A DNA stretch of 64,000 nucleotides from an uncultured Maribacter sp. (GCF_947495965.1 NZ_CANMBB010000001.1:457728-521727), one strand, 5' to 3'; shown: positions 1 through 9,285, numbered from the stretch's first letter. Numbers and translations: made by a program. The notes: generated from the letters alone by a model not told the origin.

Positions 1-1867
1 TATTGATGAAAAAAATAGTGGCCCAAAATTAAATGCCTTAGTAAAAGAAAATGGGATTAAACTAAGTTGGAAAGATAAACTCGCGGATAAAAAAAGTCTC
101 TTTAATGTTTACCGACAGTATGCTAAAAAAGGAGCTTACAAAAAGATTGGAGAATCCTATAGCAGTTCTTTTCTTGACACTACCTTGATCAATGGTGTAG
201 CCTACACTTACGTAGTTACACGTTTTAATCAAAAAGAATCTGGAGCATCAAACAAAATAGTAATTAGCAAAAAAGATACTATTGCCCCTAAACCACCTAC
301 CGATTTAACAGCCGAAATTTACGATTCTGAAATACAAATTTCTTGGAAAAAAAGTGTTTCTAAAGATGTAAAAAACTACACTGTTTATAGAGGAGATGAA
401 AATGGAAATAATCTTCAAAAAATTGCACATAATATCACTAAAAATTTCTTTTTAGATTTTACTCCAGCTAAAGACATTAAAAATACGTATATAGTTTTAG
501 CAGAAGATTTCAGTGGTAACAAAAGCATAGCATCAAAACCATTAAAAGCTAAAGTAAAAATGGTTTCTGGAGCGTCGTTTAGCGATGTAATTTTGCCTAT
601 GCCTATACACCACAAACTAACTTCAAAAGCTTGGGGAGCCAATGGAGTTTTACCACGAGATATTAGTAATGGTATAGAAGATTCCGAATGGAGTTATTGG
701 GGAGGACGTCCTGTAAAAGATAAAGACGGCAAATATCATATGAATGTTAGCCGTTGGCCTGCTAATGCAACAAAAGGCCATTGGGAGTGGCCACGTTCTA
801 CAGTTGCCTATACTGTTTCAGATAAACCAGAAGGTCCTTATAGGGTAAAAAAAGATATAGCTTACAACTACAATAATGGCTTAGGGCATAACCCAGATAT
901 CATCCTATTAAATGACGGGACTTACTTAATGTATTCTTTAATAAATTGGGAAGCTACTTTGTTTTCTGCCACGTCCATGAATGGTCCTTGGAAGCGATTG
1001 GGAATTATGAAAGTTAATAAAAATACTCCTTTAGAAAAACCGCAACTCCAATATCGTTTTGAAAGAAACCTATCTGGAGTGCATTTAGAAGACGGTCGTT
1101 TTTTATTTGTTACTAAAGGTGGTGCTATGATGCTTAGTGAAGGAACCAACCCATTAGGACCTTATACTATTAAAACAGGCCCATTACAAGGAAATACAAT
1201 AATCCCAGAAAAATATAGAAATTCTAATTTTGAAGACCCAGTTCTCTGGAAAGATGAAGTACAATACCATATGATGATTAATGCTTTTATTGATTATCGC
1301 GCCATCTATTTGCGTTCTCCAGATGGCATACATTGGAAGTTTAATCCCGGAACCGCTTATACCCCTAATAATACATTTTATGAAGATGGCACCCAAACAC
1401 ACTGGTACAAATTAGAAAGACCACATGTTTTAACAGACGAATATGGGCGCGCCACACATCTTTCTTTAGCTGTTATAGATGTACCTAAAGCAGATGATTT
1501 AGCAAAGGACAAACACAGCTCTAAAAACCTTATTCTTCCATTAATAGTGCCTAAAAGAATTAAACTTTTAAATAAGAATAAAATTTCTAAAACAACCAAA
1601 AAAATAAAAATCCTAATCCAATCCGAAGTTGGTTTTAATGCTCAAGAAGATATAGATCTAAGTTCCTTGCGTTATGGAGCCTGCGAAGAAGTAGATTATG
1701 GTCGTGGCGCAAAACTTTTAAAGACTAACAAGAAAGGAAAAAATCTAATCCTAATTTTTAATGGCGAAGGAAACGGAATTACTGAAAGAAATTTTGCTGG
1801 TAAACTTTTAGGAAGAACAAAAGAGGGTAAATTGCTAATTGCCTTTTCAAAATTAAGTGCAGATTAA
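1..1867 (+). CDS. FN3-linked beta-propeller glycosidase-like protein, 5' end outside the window
   Basis: The reading frame is open from base 2, so the gene starts before the window; 621 residues are visible. Two fibronectin type III repeats come first (about residues 10-90 and 95-185), then a five-bladed beta-propeller of the GH43/GH117 kind (about 195-520) and a C-terminal beta-rich region (520-621). Propeller signs are the repeated WxY/GKYHM strands, SDKPEGPY, GHNPDIIL, FEDPVLW and LERPHVLTDE. The next gene shares the HNP, ED[PA] and ERPxVLT positions, so the two are distant paralogs. The acidic residues in these motifs could be catalytic, which is inference. The family cannot be named from sequence alone. 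It probably acts outside the cytoplasm on glycan ends. It is followed 23 bp later by the next gene, which suggests one operon. Confidence 0.72.
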   Translation, partial: IDEKNSGPKLNALVKENGIKLSWKDKLADKKSLFNVYRQYAKKGAYKKIGESYSSSFLDTTLINGVAYTYVVTRFNQKESGASNKIVISKKDTIAPKPPTDLTAEIYDSEIQISWKKSVSKDVKNYTVYRGDENGNNLQKIAHNITKNFFLDFTPAKDIKNTYIVLAEDFSGNKSIASKPLKAKVKMVSGASFSDVILPMPIHHKLTSKAWGANGVLPRDISNGIEDSEWSYWGGRPVKDKDGKYHMNVSRWPANATKGHWEWPRSTVAYTVSDKPEGPYRVKKDIAYNYNNGLGHNPDIILLNDGTYLMYSLINWEATLFSATSMNGPWKRLGIMKVNKNTPLEKPQLQYRFERNLSGVHLEDGRFLFVTKGGAMMLSEGTNPLGPYTIKTGPLQGNTIIPEKYRNSNFEDPVLWKDEVQYHMMINAFIDYRAIYLRSPDGIHWKFNPGTAYTPNNTFYEDGTQTHWYKLERPHVLTDEYGRATHLSLAVIDVPKADDLAKDKHSSKNLILPLIVPKRIKLLNKNKISKTTKKIKILIQSEVGFNAQEDIDLSSLRYGACEEVDYGRGAKLLKTNKKGKNLILIFNGEGNGITERNFAGKLLGRTKEGKLLIAFSKLSAD

Positions 1868-1890
1868 AGCATTTACAAAATAGTACATGT

Positions 1891-2997
1891 ATGTTAAAAC
1901 AAATAATTATAAATCTCTGCTTAATAACAATAGTTTCTTGTAAAACTAGCATAAATCAAATAGAGTACAAAGACTATAAAAGTTTAAGTTTTACATCCTT
2001 ATCTCCTGCAATTGTCAAAAATTTTCAAAACACTTCTAAAGTAGCGCAAGTTTTAGTAGAACCAGGTTATTATGTTTGGGGATTAAGCGTTGTGCCTTGG
2101 AAAGGAAAATACCACGCCTATTATTCTAGATGGAAGAAAAAATACCAACATAAAGGTTGGATGACTAATTGTGAAATTGCACATGCAGTATCTGACAAAC
2201 CTGAAGGTCCTTTTAAATTTGTGAATGTTGTTTTAAAAGACAAGAAAGTTGGTGGCTGGGATATAAACAATTCTCACAATCCATATGCTACTATTGCCGA
2301 GGGAAAAATTTGCCTGTATTATATAGCAAACGACATTAAACAATTACTAGAAAAAGAAAACATTGAGTTACCATCAGAAAAATGGTTTAATGATAATAGA
2401 CAACCCATTAGAGAAAGCCAACGTATAGGTGTTGCTATCGCTAATAATCCTAATGGTCCTTTTATACGTTCTAAAAAAGTGGTTGTAGAACCAGATAACA
2501 TCAAGTTCAGAAAAATTGCGGTAAACCCAGCAGTCATATATCGTAATAATGAATATTACATGGTTATGAAAGGTGATGATTTACAACATGAAAAACCATT
2601 TAGAATACAATTAATAGGGAATTCTAACAAACCTGAAGGCCCTTATAATTTTAAAGAAAAACCAGTGTATGCAGAAGCCCAAACGGAAGATGCGTGCATT
2701 TGGTTTGATCAAGTCATGGGCAAATATTATATGGTTTGTCATGTAATGGGAAAGAGTGAGTTAGCTCTTTTTAATTCCGTTAATGGTTTCGACTGGCAAC
2801 CCGATGAAAGAAAGCTTTTTATGAAAAAAGAATTCGTACTTTCGGATGGCACTTTATGGAAACCTAAACGAGTAGAACGTCCTTTTGTATTAACTAACGA
2901 AAAAGGACAACCAATTATGCTGTATGTGGCGGTTTATGATAAAAATGTAAATGGTAATATCGCCATTCCAATTGAATTTAAATCGGATGCTAAATAA
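1891..2997 (+). CDS. Beta-propeller glycosidase-like lipoprotein (GH43/GH117-type fold)
   Basis: This 368-residue protein begins with a lipoprotein signal (MLKQIIINLCLITIVSC, Cys17), so it is likely anchored in a membrane. The rest looks like one five-bladed propeller: VPWKGKYHAYYSRW, SDKPEGPFK, NNSHNPYA, VNPAVIYRNNEYYMV, EDACIWFDQ and VERPFVLTNEK. It resembles the C-terminal catalytic part of the preceding gene but lacks the FN3 repeats. Propellers of this kind usually hydrolyse terminal alpha- or beta-linked sugars with two or three acidic residues, and the Asp and Glu in the HNP/EDA/ERP motifs are the obvious candidates. Substrate unknown; the sulfatase 6 bp downstream suggests a sulfated oligosaccharide. 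I cannot assign a numbered family. Confidence 0.75.
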   Translation: MLKQIIINLCLITIVSCKTSINQIEYKDYKSLSFTSLSPAIVKNFQNTSKVAQVLVEPGYYVWGLSVVPWKGKYHAYYSRWKKKYQHKGWMTNCEIAHAVSDKPEGPFKFVNVVLKDKKVGGWDINNSHNPYATIAEGKICLYYIANDIKQLLEKENIELPSEKWFNDNRQPIRESQRIGVAIANNPNGPFIRSKKVVVEPDNIKFRKIAVNPAVIYRNNEYYMVMKGDDLQHEKPFRIQLIGNSNKPEGPYNFKEKPVYAEAQTEDACIWFDQVMGKYYMVCHVMGKSELALFNSVNGFDWQPDERKLFMKKEFVLSDGTLWKPKRVERPFVLTNEKGQPIMLYVAVYDKNVNGNIAIPIEFKSDAK

Positions 2998-3003
2998 AAT
3001 TAT

Positions 3004-4605
3004 ATGATAAGAATAATCTCCTTTTTCGCCCTAATATTTCTTGTATTCACTTCTTGCAAAAACAAAAAGGTAGAAACAACTAAAACTGTTACAACAGAAC
3101 CAGAAAAGAAAAACATTCTATTTATTCTAGCCGATGATTATGGTTATAATGACATGAGTTATAGAAACGATTCCTTTTATGAAACCCCAAATATTGATGT
3201 AATAGCAAAAGAAGGAATTGTTTTTAATAATGGTTATGCTACTTGCCAAGTATGCAGCCCATCTAGAGCAAGTATCATGAACGGTAAGTTTCCTGCAAGA
3301 CATGGAATTACAGATTGGATTGGTGCTCGCGAAGGAGAAAAATGGCGAGAAAAAAAGAGGTACAACAAACTTTTACCACCAACATATAGGCACAATTTAG
3401 CACATGAAGACATTACATTACCAGAGGCTCTAAAAGAAGAAGGCTACAAAACATATTTTGCTGGCAAATGGCATCTTGGAGAAAAAGGCTCTTGGCCTCA
3501 AGACCATGGATTTGATATCAATATTGGTGGTTGGGACGCAGGAAGTCCTCGAGGAGGTTATTATGCCCCATATGATAATCCTAATTTAAAGGATGGTGAA
3601 AATGGCGAAAATCTTAGTATACGTCTAGCCAAAGAAACTGTAGAATTTATGAAAGAGAACAAAGATGAAAAATTCTTTGCCTATTTATCTTTCTATGCAG
3701 TACACGGCCCTATTCAATCTACCAAAGAAAAATGGGCAAAGTATCGTAAAAAAGCGGAGCAAAATGGGATTACAGAAAGTTCTTTTAAAATGAAGAAATT
3801 TTTACCCATGCGAGAAACCCAAGACAATCCTATTTATGCAGGTTTAGTAGAAACTATGGATGATGCCGTTGGAACTGTTTTAAAAGGATTAAAAGATTTA
3901 GGATTAGATAAAAATACTATTGTTGTTTTTACATCAGATAATGGCGGAGTATCTGCAGGCGATGCTTTCTCTACCTCTAACTTACCATTAAGAGGTGGAA
4001 AAGGGTACCAATACGAAGGTGGAATTAGAGAACCCTATTTTATTAAAGTTCCTTGGTTAAAAAATGAAATAAAAGAGAGCAATTCCCCTGTAACTGGAGC
4101 CGACTTTTACCCTACTCTACTAGATTTAGTTGGAGCGGATTTAAAACCTAACGAGCATAAAGATGGCGTAAGCTTAGTTCCTTTGCTAAAAGGGCAAGAC
4201 ATTGAAGAACGCGCCCTTATATGGCATTATCCACATTATGGAAACCAAGGAGGAGAACCTTCTTCTATTATCCGAAAAGGAGATTGGAAATTAATTCATT
4301 ACTACGAGGACAACAGGGTAGAATTGTTTAATTTAAAAAACGATATTGCAGAAAAGAATGAAATAGCTAAAGAAAATGAAGAAATAGCTAAAACTTTAAA
4401 AGCAGAACTTTTTAATTATTTAAATAAAGTAGATGCAAGGTTCCCTGTAAAGGATCCTTTATATAATGCAGATTTAGAAGCCAAACATATACAAAAGATG
4501 GCAACAACAAAATTAGAAAGTTTAGAGAAGCAAAGAAGCCTTTTTTTATCTGCAGATTTTGACCCTCAAAATAATTGGTGGGGGAGTCTACAAACCAAAG
4601 ATTAA
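3004..4605 (+). CDS. S1-family sulfatase, lipoprotein
   Basis: The 533-residue protein has a lipoprotein signal (Cys18) and a single alkaline-phosphatase-like sulfatase domain. ILFILADDYGYND holds the paired aspartates of the metal site. CSPSR at 84-88 is the formylglycine signature, with Cys84 as the residue converted by a maturase. GKWHLGE, HGP and FTSDNGG supply further active-site residues. GGWDAGSPRGGYYAPY recalls S1_16-type enzymes, which is a tentative subfamily call. It would remove an ester sulfate from a sugar at the cell surface or in the periplasm. It starts 6 bp after the previous gene, so the two are surely co-transcribed. The exact sulfate position removed cannot be read from the sequence. 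Confidence 0.92.
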   Translation: MIRIISFFALIFLVFTSCKNKKVETTKTVTTEPEKKNILFILADDYGYNDMSYRNDSFYETPNIDVIAKEGIVFNNGYATCQVCSPSRASIMNGKFPARHGITDWIGAREGEKWREKKRYNKLLPPTYRHNLAHEDITLPEALKEEGYKTYFAGKWHLGEKGSWPQDHGFDINIGGWDAGSPRGGYYAPYDNPNLKDGENGENLSIRLAKETVEFMKENKDEKFFAYLSFYAVHGPIQSTKEKWAKYRKKAEQNGITESSFKMKKFLPMRETQDNPIYAGLVETMDDAVGTVLKGLKDLGLDKNTIVVFTSDNGGVSAGDAFSTSNLPLRGGKGYQYEGGIREPYFIKVPWLKNEIKESNSPVTGADFYPTLLDLVGADLKPNEHKDGVSLVPLLKGQDIEERALIWHYPHYGNQGGEPSSIIRKGDWKLIHYYEDNRVELFNLKNDIAEKNEIAKENEEIAKTLKAELFNYLNKVDARFPVKDPLYNADLEAKHIQKMATTKLESLEKQRSLFLSADFDPQNNWWGSLQTKD

Positions 4606-4653
4606 TTTTTTTTGTATTAAAAAAATAAAAAATGAGAGCATTTTTATCAAAAA

Positions 4654-4669
4654 ACGTTAACGATAACGT
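4654..4669. promoter_or_regulatory. Inverted repeat ACGTTA-ACGA-TAACGT, possible operator
   Basis: Perfect 6-bp arms separated by ACGA lie in the 93-bp gap between two sulfatase genes, 30 bp before the second start. The shape is like a LacI-family operator. No matching regulator is in the window, and chance cannot be excluded. Confidence 0.35.
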
Positions 4670-4698
4670 AAATTTAAAAAATAGATAATTTATTAAAA

Positions 4699-6267
4699 AT
4701 GAACAGGTTAATATATATATACAAAACACAAATAAGAATGCCCCAAAAAGCATATTCTTTAGTTTTTATATCTATAATTATACTTTTTTGTTCATTTCCA
4801 TCACTAAGTAGTTGCAACTCAAAAGTTCCTACTAAAACGCAACAAAAACCAAATATCTTATTACTGTTTTTGGATGATTTAGACCCTGATTTTGGTTGTT
4901 ACGGAAATCCATATACAGTAACACCAAATATAGATAAATTAGCTACAGAGGGAACATTATTTACAAGAGCTTACGCATCTGCACCAGTATGCAGCCCTAG
5001 CCATAGTTCTATCCTTACAGGTTGTTACCCAAGTACTATTGGAGCACAGCATCACCGAAGTAGTTATGCCAAAGATTTACCTAAAGGATATACTATTTTA
5101 ACAGAGTTATTATCTAATGCTGGTTATTTCACGGTTAATTTTAAAAGTAATGGTGACCGTATGTTTAATAAAATTTACGGCGCAACAGCAAAAACAGATT
5201 TAAACTTTAATCGGGGAAAACCAGAAAACAATTTGGAAAGTGGTAAAGAAGTCTTTGAACACTTACAAATAATAGACCCCTTTAATACAACAACATATTT
5301 TAAAAAAGGAGAATGGGATAAGAAAAAAGAAGGACAACCATTTTTTGCATATGCTAATATTGAAACAGGAAAAAAACATGGTTTTATACCTGGAAGAAAA
5401 TGGGCAAAAGAGCAAGGCATAGCCGTAGACTCTTCTAAATTAAATATTCCGCCATATTATAAAGATACAGATGAAGTACGTAGTACTTTGGCAGCCAGTT
5501 TAGATGCAGTCTCACATACCGATGTTGAAGTTGGTAAATTCTTATCTGCCTTAAAAACTTCTGGCTATGCGGACAATACTATGGTAATTCTATTATCAGA
5601 CCATGGGGCAACGCTACCTAGACATAAACAATGCCTTTGGAAAACAGGTTTGCATATTCCAATGCTAATTCGCTGGCCTGGAAAAGTAATCGCAGGTGTA
5701 AAAAATGTAGAACTTGCTAGTATTATAGATATTGCTCCTACAATTCTTGCTGCAGCCAAACTTCCTATTCCAAAAACTATGGAGGGTATAAATCTATTAG
5801 GAAATATGCCTTCTGAAAGGAAACATATTTTTGCAACTAGAGATGGAATGAATAATTTTTTTGATGCCTCAAGAACTATAATCACTAAGAAATACCATTA
5901 CATTCATCATTTTTTTCCTGAACTGGGATATAGAGAAAACAACTATGCTAAAAACGCTTTGACTTTTAAAAGTATGTTGCCCTTATATAAAAAAGGAAAA
6001 CTAAATGCCTTACAAGAAATGTATTATAAGCCAACTAAACCTTCCGTGGAATTATACGATTTAGAAAAAGACCCTCAAGAAATAGAGAATTTGGCTAACA
6101 ATGCAAACTACCAAAATGTGGTAGCTCAATTACAAACAGAACTATTTCAATGGCAAAAAACATCTGGCGATATAATTTTAGATGCAAGAACTATTCTTGG
6201 AGTAAAAGAAGTTCCTGTAGGTACTCAAGTAGATAACATATTAAACAAAAAAGAAACTAAATTTTGA
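4699..6267 (+). CDS. S1-family sulfatase with an atypical CSPSH signature
   Basis: The 522-residue protein has a hydrophobic signal ending in a lipobox (Cys39 from this start). Met14 at 4738 is an alternative start that would give a more ordinary signal length; I kept the first ATG because TAAAAATG is a common leader in this group. LFLDDLDPDFGCYG, LSDHGATLP and LWKTGLHIPML are sulfatase metal and substrate-site segments. The formylglycine motif reads CSPSH at 98-102, with His where nearly all S1 sulfatases have Arg. Following residues (TIGAQHHRS) resemble the SGSH/heparan N-sulfatase-like group (S1_8 type). Whether the His variant is still matured and active is open. It ends 4 bp before the first GH28 gene. 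Confidence 0.9.
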   Translation: MNRLIYIYKTQIRMPQKAYSLVFISIIILFCSFPSLSSCNSKVPTKTQQKPNILLLFLDDLDPDFGCYGNPYTVTPNIDKLATEGTLFTRAYASAPVCSPSHSSILTGCYPSTIGAQHHRSSYAKDLPKGYTILTELLSNAGYFTVNFKSNGDRMFNKIYGATAKTDLNFNRGKPENNLESGKEVFEHLQIIDPFNTTTYFKKGEWDKKKEGQPFFAYANIETGKKHGFIPGRKWAKEQGIAVDSSKLNIPPYYKDTDEVRSTLAASLDAVSHTDVEVGKFLSALKTSGYADNTMVILLSDHGATLPRHKQCLWKTGLHIPMLIRWPGKVIAGVKNVELASIIDIAPTILAAAKLPIPKTMEGINLLGNMPSERKHIFATRDGMNNFFDASRTIITKKYHYIHHFFPELGYRENNYAKNALTFKSMLPLYKKGKLNALQEMYYKPTKPSVELYDLEKDPQEIENLANNANYQNVVAQLQTELFQWQKTSGDIILDARTILGVKEVPVGTQVDNILNKKETKF

Positions 6268-6271
6268 ACTA

Positions 6272-7690
6272 ATGAAAAAAATAACAATTCTCTTATTCAT
6301 CGTACTAGCATTTATTAGTTGCAGCAAAAAAACCACCTGGAACATAAATGAATTTGGCGCCAAAGCAGATGGGAAAACTGTAAATACGCTAGCAATACAA
6401 CAAGCCATCGATGCTTGTAGTGAAGCTGGTGGAGGAACAGTAACTATAGAAGGTGGTACTTATATTTCTGGAACTATTCTACTAAAAGATAATGTAAACC
6501 TTCATGTTGCAGAAAACTCGACGTTAATGGCAAGTATTAATCCAAACGATTTTTATAGTATAGACCCATTCATAGATGCGACAGGGCAATATCGTGGGCA
6601 ATGCCTGGTTGGCGCGGCAGATGTAGAGAATATTTCTATCACTGGTAAAGGAATCATAGATGGGCAAGGGAAAATGTTTACTCCTGCAAACGCAAAAAAG
6701 ACATTAAAAGAATTGGGCCTTACAGAAAAAAAAGAAGATTTCTCTAGTTTAATTGCCAAAGACAATAAATATGTAAATAAAAATATTCGCTATTCTAACA
6801 GACCTTTTTTAGTACGCTTAGTAAGAGTAACGAATAGCAAACTAAAAGATATTACTTTAAGACAACCAGCCGCTTGGACACTTCACTTTTTTCAGTGTAA
6901 TACTTTTGAAGTAGATGGCATAAAAATTTACAGCAAAGCAAATAGGAACAATGACGGAATTGATATAGATTCTAGTACTAACGGTATTATTAAAAACTCT
7001 TTAGTAAATTCTGATGATGATGCTATTTGTTTTAAATCAACAAGTCCCCTAGCTACAAAAAATGTTATTGTACAAAATTGTAAGTTAAGTAGTGGTTGGG
7101 GTGCCATTAAGTTTGGCACAGAATCTATGGGTAATTTTGAAGATATTACGGTAAAGGACTGCCATATTTTTGATACTCGCGGTGGTGGAATTAAAATTCT
7201 AAGTGCAGATGGAGCGAATGCTAAAAACATCCTTATTGATAATATTGATATGGTAGATGTTGAAATGCCAATATTTATTCGTCTATGCGAAAGAAGACTA
7301 ACCTATAGAGGTGCAGAGCAATTACCAACAGGAAGTATTACTAACGTAACCATCTCTAACATTAAAGCTGTTTCTAGAAAAAAAGAAGACTTACGCATGT
7401 TCCCAACAGTAGGTTTTTACTTTTCAGGAACACCTAACCACAAATTAGGCACTATAAATTTAGAAAATATAGATATAACACTTCCTGGTGGAGGAACAGA
7501 AGAACATACTAAAGTTGTTGTCCCAGAAAACATAACGGAATACCCAGAATTCACCAAATTAGGTATAACTCCTGCATATGGTATGTATGCACGTCATATT
7601 TCTAACTTAGCAACTAAAAATATTTCTTTTAAAGTAACATCTAAGGACGCAAGAGAAGAAATTATTACAGATAATGTAAATGGTAAATAA
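6272..7690 (+). CDS. GH28-family glycoside hydrolase (polygalacturonase-like), lipoprotein
   Basis: The 472-residue lipoprotein (Cys17) is a right-handed parallel beta-helix. NEFGAKADGKTVNTLAIQQAIDAC at the N terminus is the pectate-lyase-like/GH28 start. Catalytic carboxylates are seen in NNDGIDIDSS (Asp228, Asp231) and SDDDAI (248-250). The usual GHG histidine motif is replaced by GWGAIKFGTES, as in some bacterial GH28 branches. GH28 enzymes invert and hydrolyse alpha-linked galacturonides or related sugars. No other gene here looks pectin-specific, so the true substrate may be an unusual residue in an algal glycan (inference). It is close behind the preceding sulfatase (4 bp), and a 179-bp gap follows it. 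Confidence 0.88.
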   Translation: MKKITILLFIVLAFISCSKKTTWNINEFGAKADGKTVNTLAIQQAIDACSEAGGGTVTIEGGTYISGTILLKDNVNLHVAENSTLMASINPNDFYSIDPFIDATGQYRGQCLVGAADVENISITGKGIIDGQGKMFTPANAKKTLKELGLTEKKEDFSSLIAKDNKYVNKNIRYSNRPFLVRLVRVTNSKLKDITLRQPAAWTLHFFQCNTFEVDGIKIYSKANRNNDGIDIDSSTNGIIKNSLVNSDDDAICFKSTSPLATKNVIVQNCKLSSGWGAIKFGTESMGNFEDITVKDCHIFDTRGGGIKILSADGANAKNILIDNIDMVDVEMPIFIRLCERRLTYRGAEQLPTGSITNVTISNIKAVSRKKEDLRMFPTVGFYFSGTPNHKLGTINLENIDITLPGGGTEEHTKVVVPENITEYPEFTKLGITPAYGMYARHISNLATKNISFKVTSKDAREEIITDNVNGK

Positions 7691-7797
7691 GATGAAGAGC
7701 AAATTATTAAAAAGAACTATATTCTATAACAAACCTAACGCAGCCATAAAGAAGTAACCTACTACCCCTATAAAACATATGTGTTAGGGATTTACCT

Positions 7798-7811
7798 ATT
7801 TGTAAACAAAT
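7798..7811. promoter_or_regulatory. Inverted repeat ATTTGT-AA-ACAAAT, possible operator
   Basis: Six-bp arms with a 2-bp centre lie 58 bp before the second GH28 gene. The inner TTGT/ACAA arms resemble the FadR-type half-sites seen before the first SusC gene, but the spacing is 2 bp here and 3 bp there. Regulation of this gene at this site is inference. Confidence 0.35.
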
Positions 7812-7823
7812 TAAAGAACTAAC

Positions 7824-7852
7824 CCTTGTATTTTTACAAGGCTCTCTTTTTT
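7824..7852 (+). terminator. Hairpin plus T-run in the GH28-GH28 gap
   Basis: CCTTGTA and TACAAGG form a 7-bp stem with a TTTT loop, followed after CTCTC by a run of six T. It lies 17 bp before the second GH28 ATG, downstream of the possible operator at 7798-7811. It could end transcription from upstream, or act as an attenuator of the downstream half of the cluster. Confidence 0.5.
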
Positions 7853-7869
7853 AACACTATATATTAAAA

Positions 7870-9285
7870 ATGAAAACACATTTTAAAAAACAAAACTCAT
7901 ATACTATTATTCTTATATTATTTATCCATTTTACGGTCTTTGCAACAGATTTTAATGTTATAGATTATGGAGCTAAGGCAGATGGTGTAACTATAGACAC
8001 CAAAGCAGTGCAAGATGCTATTGATGCTTGCACCAAAAATGGAGGCGGAAAAGTAATTATTCCATCTGGTAAAACTGTAGTTATTGGCACTATTTACCTT
8101 AAAGATTTTGTTACCTTGCATATAGAAAATGGTGGCACATTATTAGGCAGTCCTAACTATAGTGATTATAACACAGACACGCATAAAAACATGTACAAGA
8201 ATGAGCCACATATGAACCGCTGTCTCATTTTTGCTAAAGATGCTAAAAAATTTGCCATTGAAGGGTTTGGAAGTATAAACGGTAATGGTTATATAAAAAA
8301 CTTCACCAAAAAGAAAGGTGGCAGACCCATGCTCCTTAGATTTTTAAACTGTGATAAAATTCAACTAAAGAACATTACACTTAAAAATCCTGCGGCATGG
8401 ACCTCAGCTTGGTTATATTGTAATGAAATTACTGTGGAGGGAATTAAAATTCTTAGCCGTGTTAATAACAATGGTGACGGTTTAGATTTTGATGGTTGTA
8501 CCGATGTTAGGGTCTCTAACAGCTCTTTTGACACTAGTGATGATTCTATTTGCTTACAAGCGTCTATGCCTAATAAACCATGTAAAAATGTTGTGGTTAC
8601 TAATTGCACATTTACAAGTAAGTGGGCAGGAATGCGTATTGGTTTACTTTCTAGAGGAAATATTGAATCTGTAACCGTTACCAATTGTACTTTTAATGAT
8701 ATTCAAGATTCTGGACTAAAAATTCAGTTAAATGAGGGAGGAATTATGCAAAACATGGTGTTTTCTAATCTTGTTATGAAAAATGTACCAAGACCAGTCT
8801 TTATGACTTTTACACAACAAAAGGCCTGTGTAGATGCTCCAGAAGAAATGTACCCAATGCAATCTATGAAGAATTTTATTTTCCAGAATATTATAGCCGA
8901 CAACACCGCATTAGATAAAAACTCGGCCTTCTTTATTACAGGAATGCCTAAACACTATATAGAAAATATTAATCTAAAAGATATTCAGTTTTTAGTATCT
9001 GGAGGTGGTTCTAAAGAAGATGCCCAAAAAACAGAATTTAAGGAATACACTTTAGAAGTACTAAAAGGCTGGTGGCCAGAATTTAGTTTAGTGGGTACTT
9101 TACCGGCATCTGGCCTTTTTGCAAGACATGTAGACGGTTTGTTTGTTGACAATTTTAATTTAATTATTACAAACAAAGACCATAGAAACCCTATAGAACT
9201 ACATGATGTTAAGAATGATTATTTAAAAAACATTTTTCTTAACAAAAAACCAATATTACAAACTCAAATTAATAGAAAACAATAA
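7870..9285 (+). CDS. GH28-family glycoside hydrolase (polygalacturonase-like), secreted
   Basis: The 471-residue protein is a second parallel beta-helix enzyme, with a cleavable signal ending near FTVFATDF rather than a lipobox. Family marks are FNVIDYGAKADGVTIDTKAVQDAIDAC, the carboxylate motifs NNNGDGLDFDG and TSDDSI, and SGLKIQ. The GHG position reads WAGMRIG, so the conserved His is absent, and the GTES of the neighbouring GH28 is replaced by GLLS. The two GH28 proteins have similar length and layout but differ widely, so they likely cut different linkages. It would act in the periplasm. Its stop codon overlaps the next ATG by one base (TAATG), implying translational coupling with the following sulfatase. 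Confidence 0.87.
   Translation: MKTHFKKQNSYTIILILFIHFTVFATDFNVIDYGAKADGVTIDTKAVQDAIDACTKNGGGKVIIPSGKTVVIGTIYLKDFVTLHIENGGTLLGSPNYSDYNTDTHKNMYKNEPHMNRCLIFAKDAKKFAIEGFGSINGNGYIKNFTKKKGGRPMLLRFLNCDKIQLKNITLKNPAAWTSAWLYCNEITVEGIKILSRVNNNGDGLDFDGCTDVRVSNSSFDTSDDSICLQASMPNKPCKNVVVTNCTFTSKWAGMRIGLLSRGNIESVTVTNCTFNDIQDSGLKIQLNEGGIMQNMVFSNLVMKNVPRPVFMTFTQQKACVDAPEEMYPMQSMKNFIFQNIIADNTALDKNSAFFITGMPKHYIENINLKDIQFLVSGGGSKEDAQKTEFKEYTLEVLKGWWPEFSLVGTLPASGLFARHVDGLFVDNFNLIITNKDHRNPIELHDVKNDYLKNIFLNKKPILQTQINRKQ

Noticed and set aside
4412..4753. Minus-strand frame of 113 codons over the sulfatase-sulfatase junction
   Set aside because: It overlaps both sulfatase genes and has no leader or domain; its Phe/Leu richness reflects A-rich codons on the other strand.
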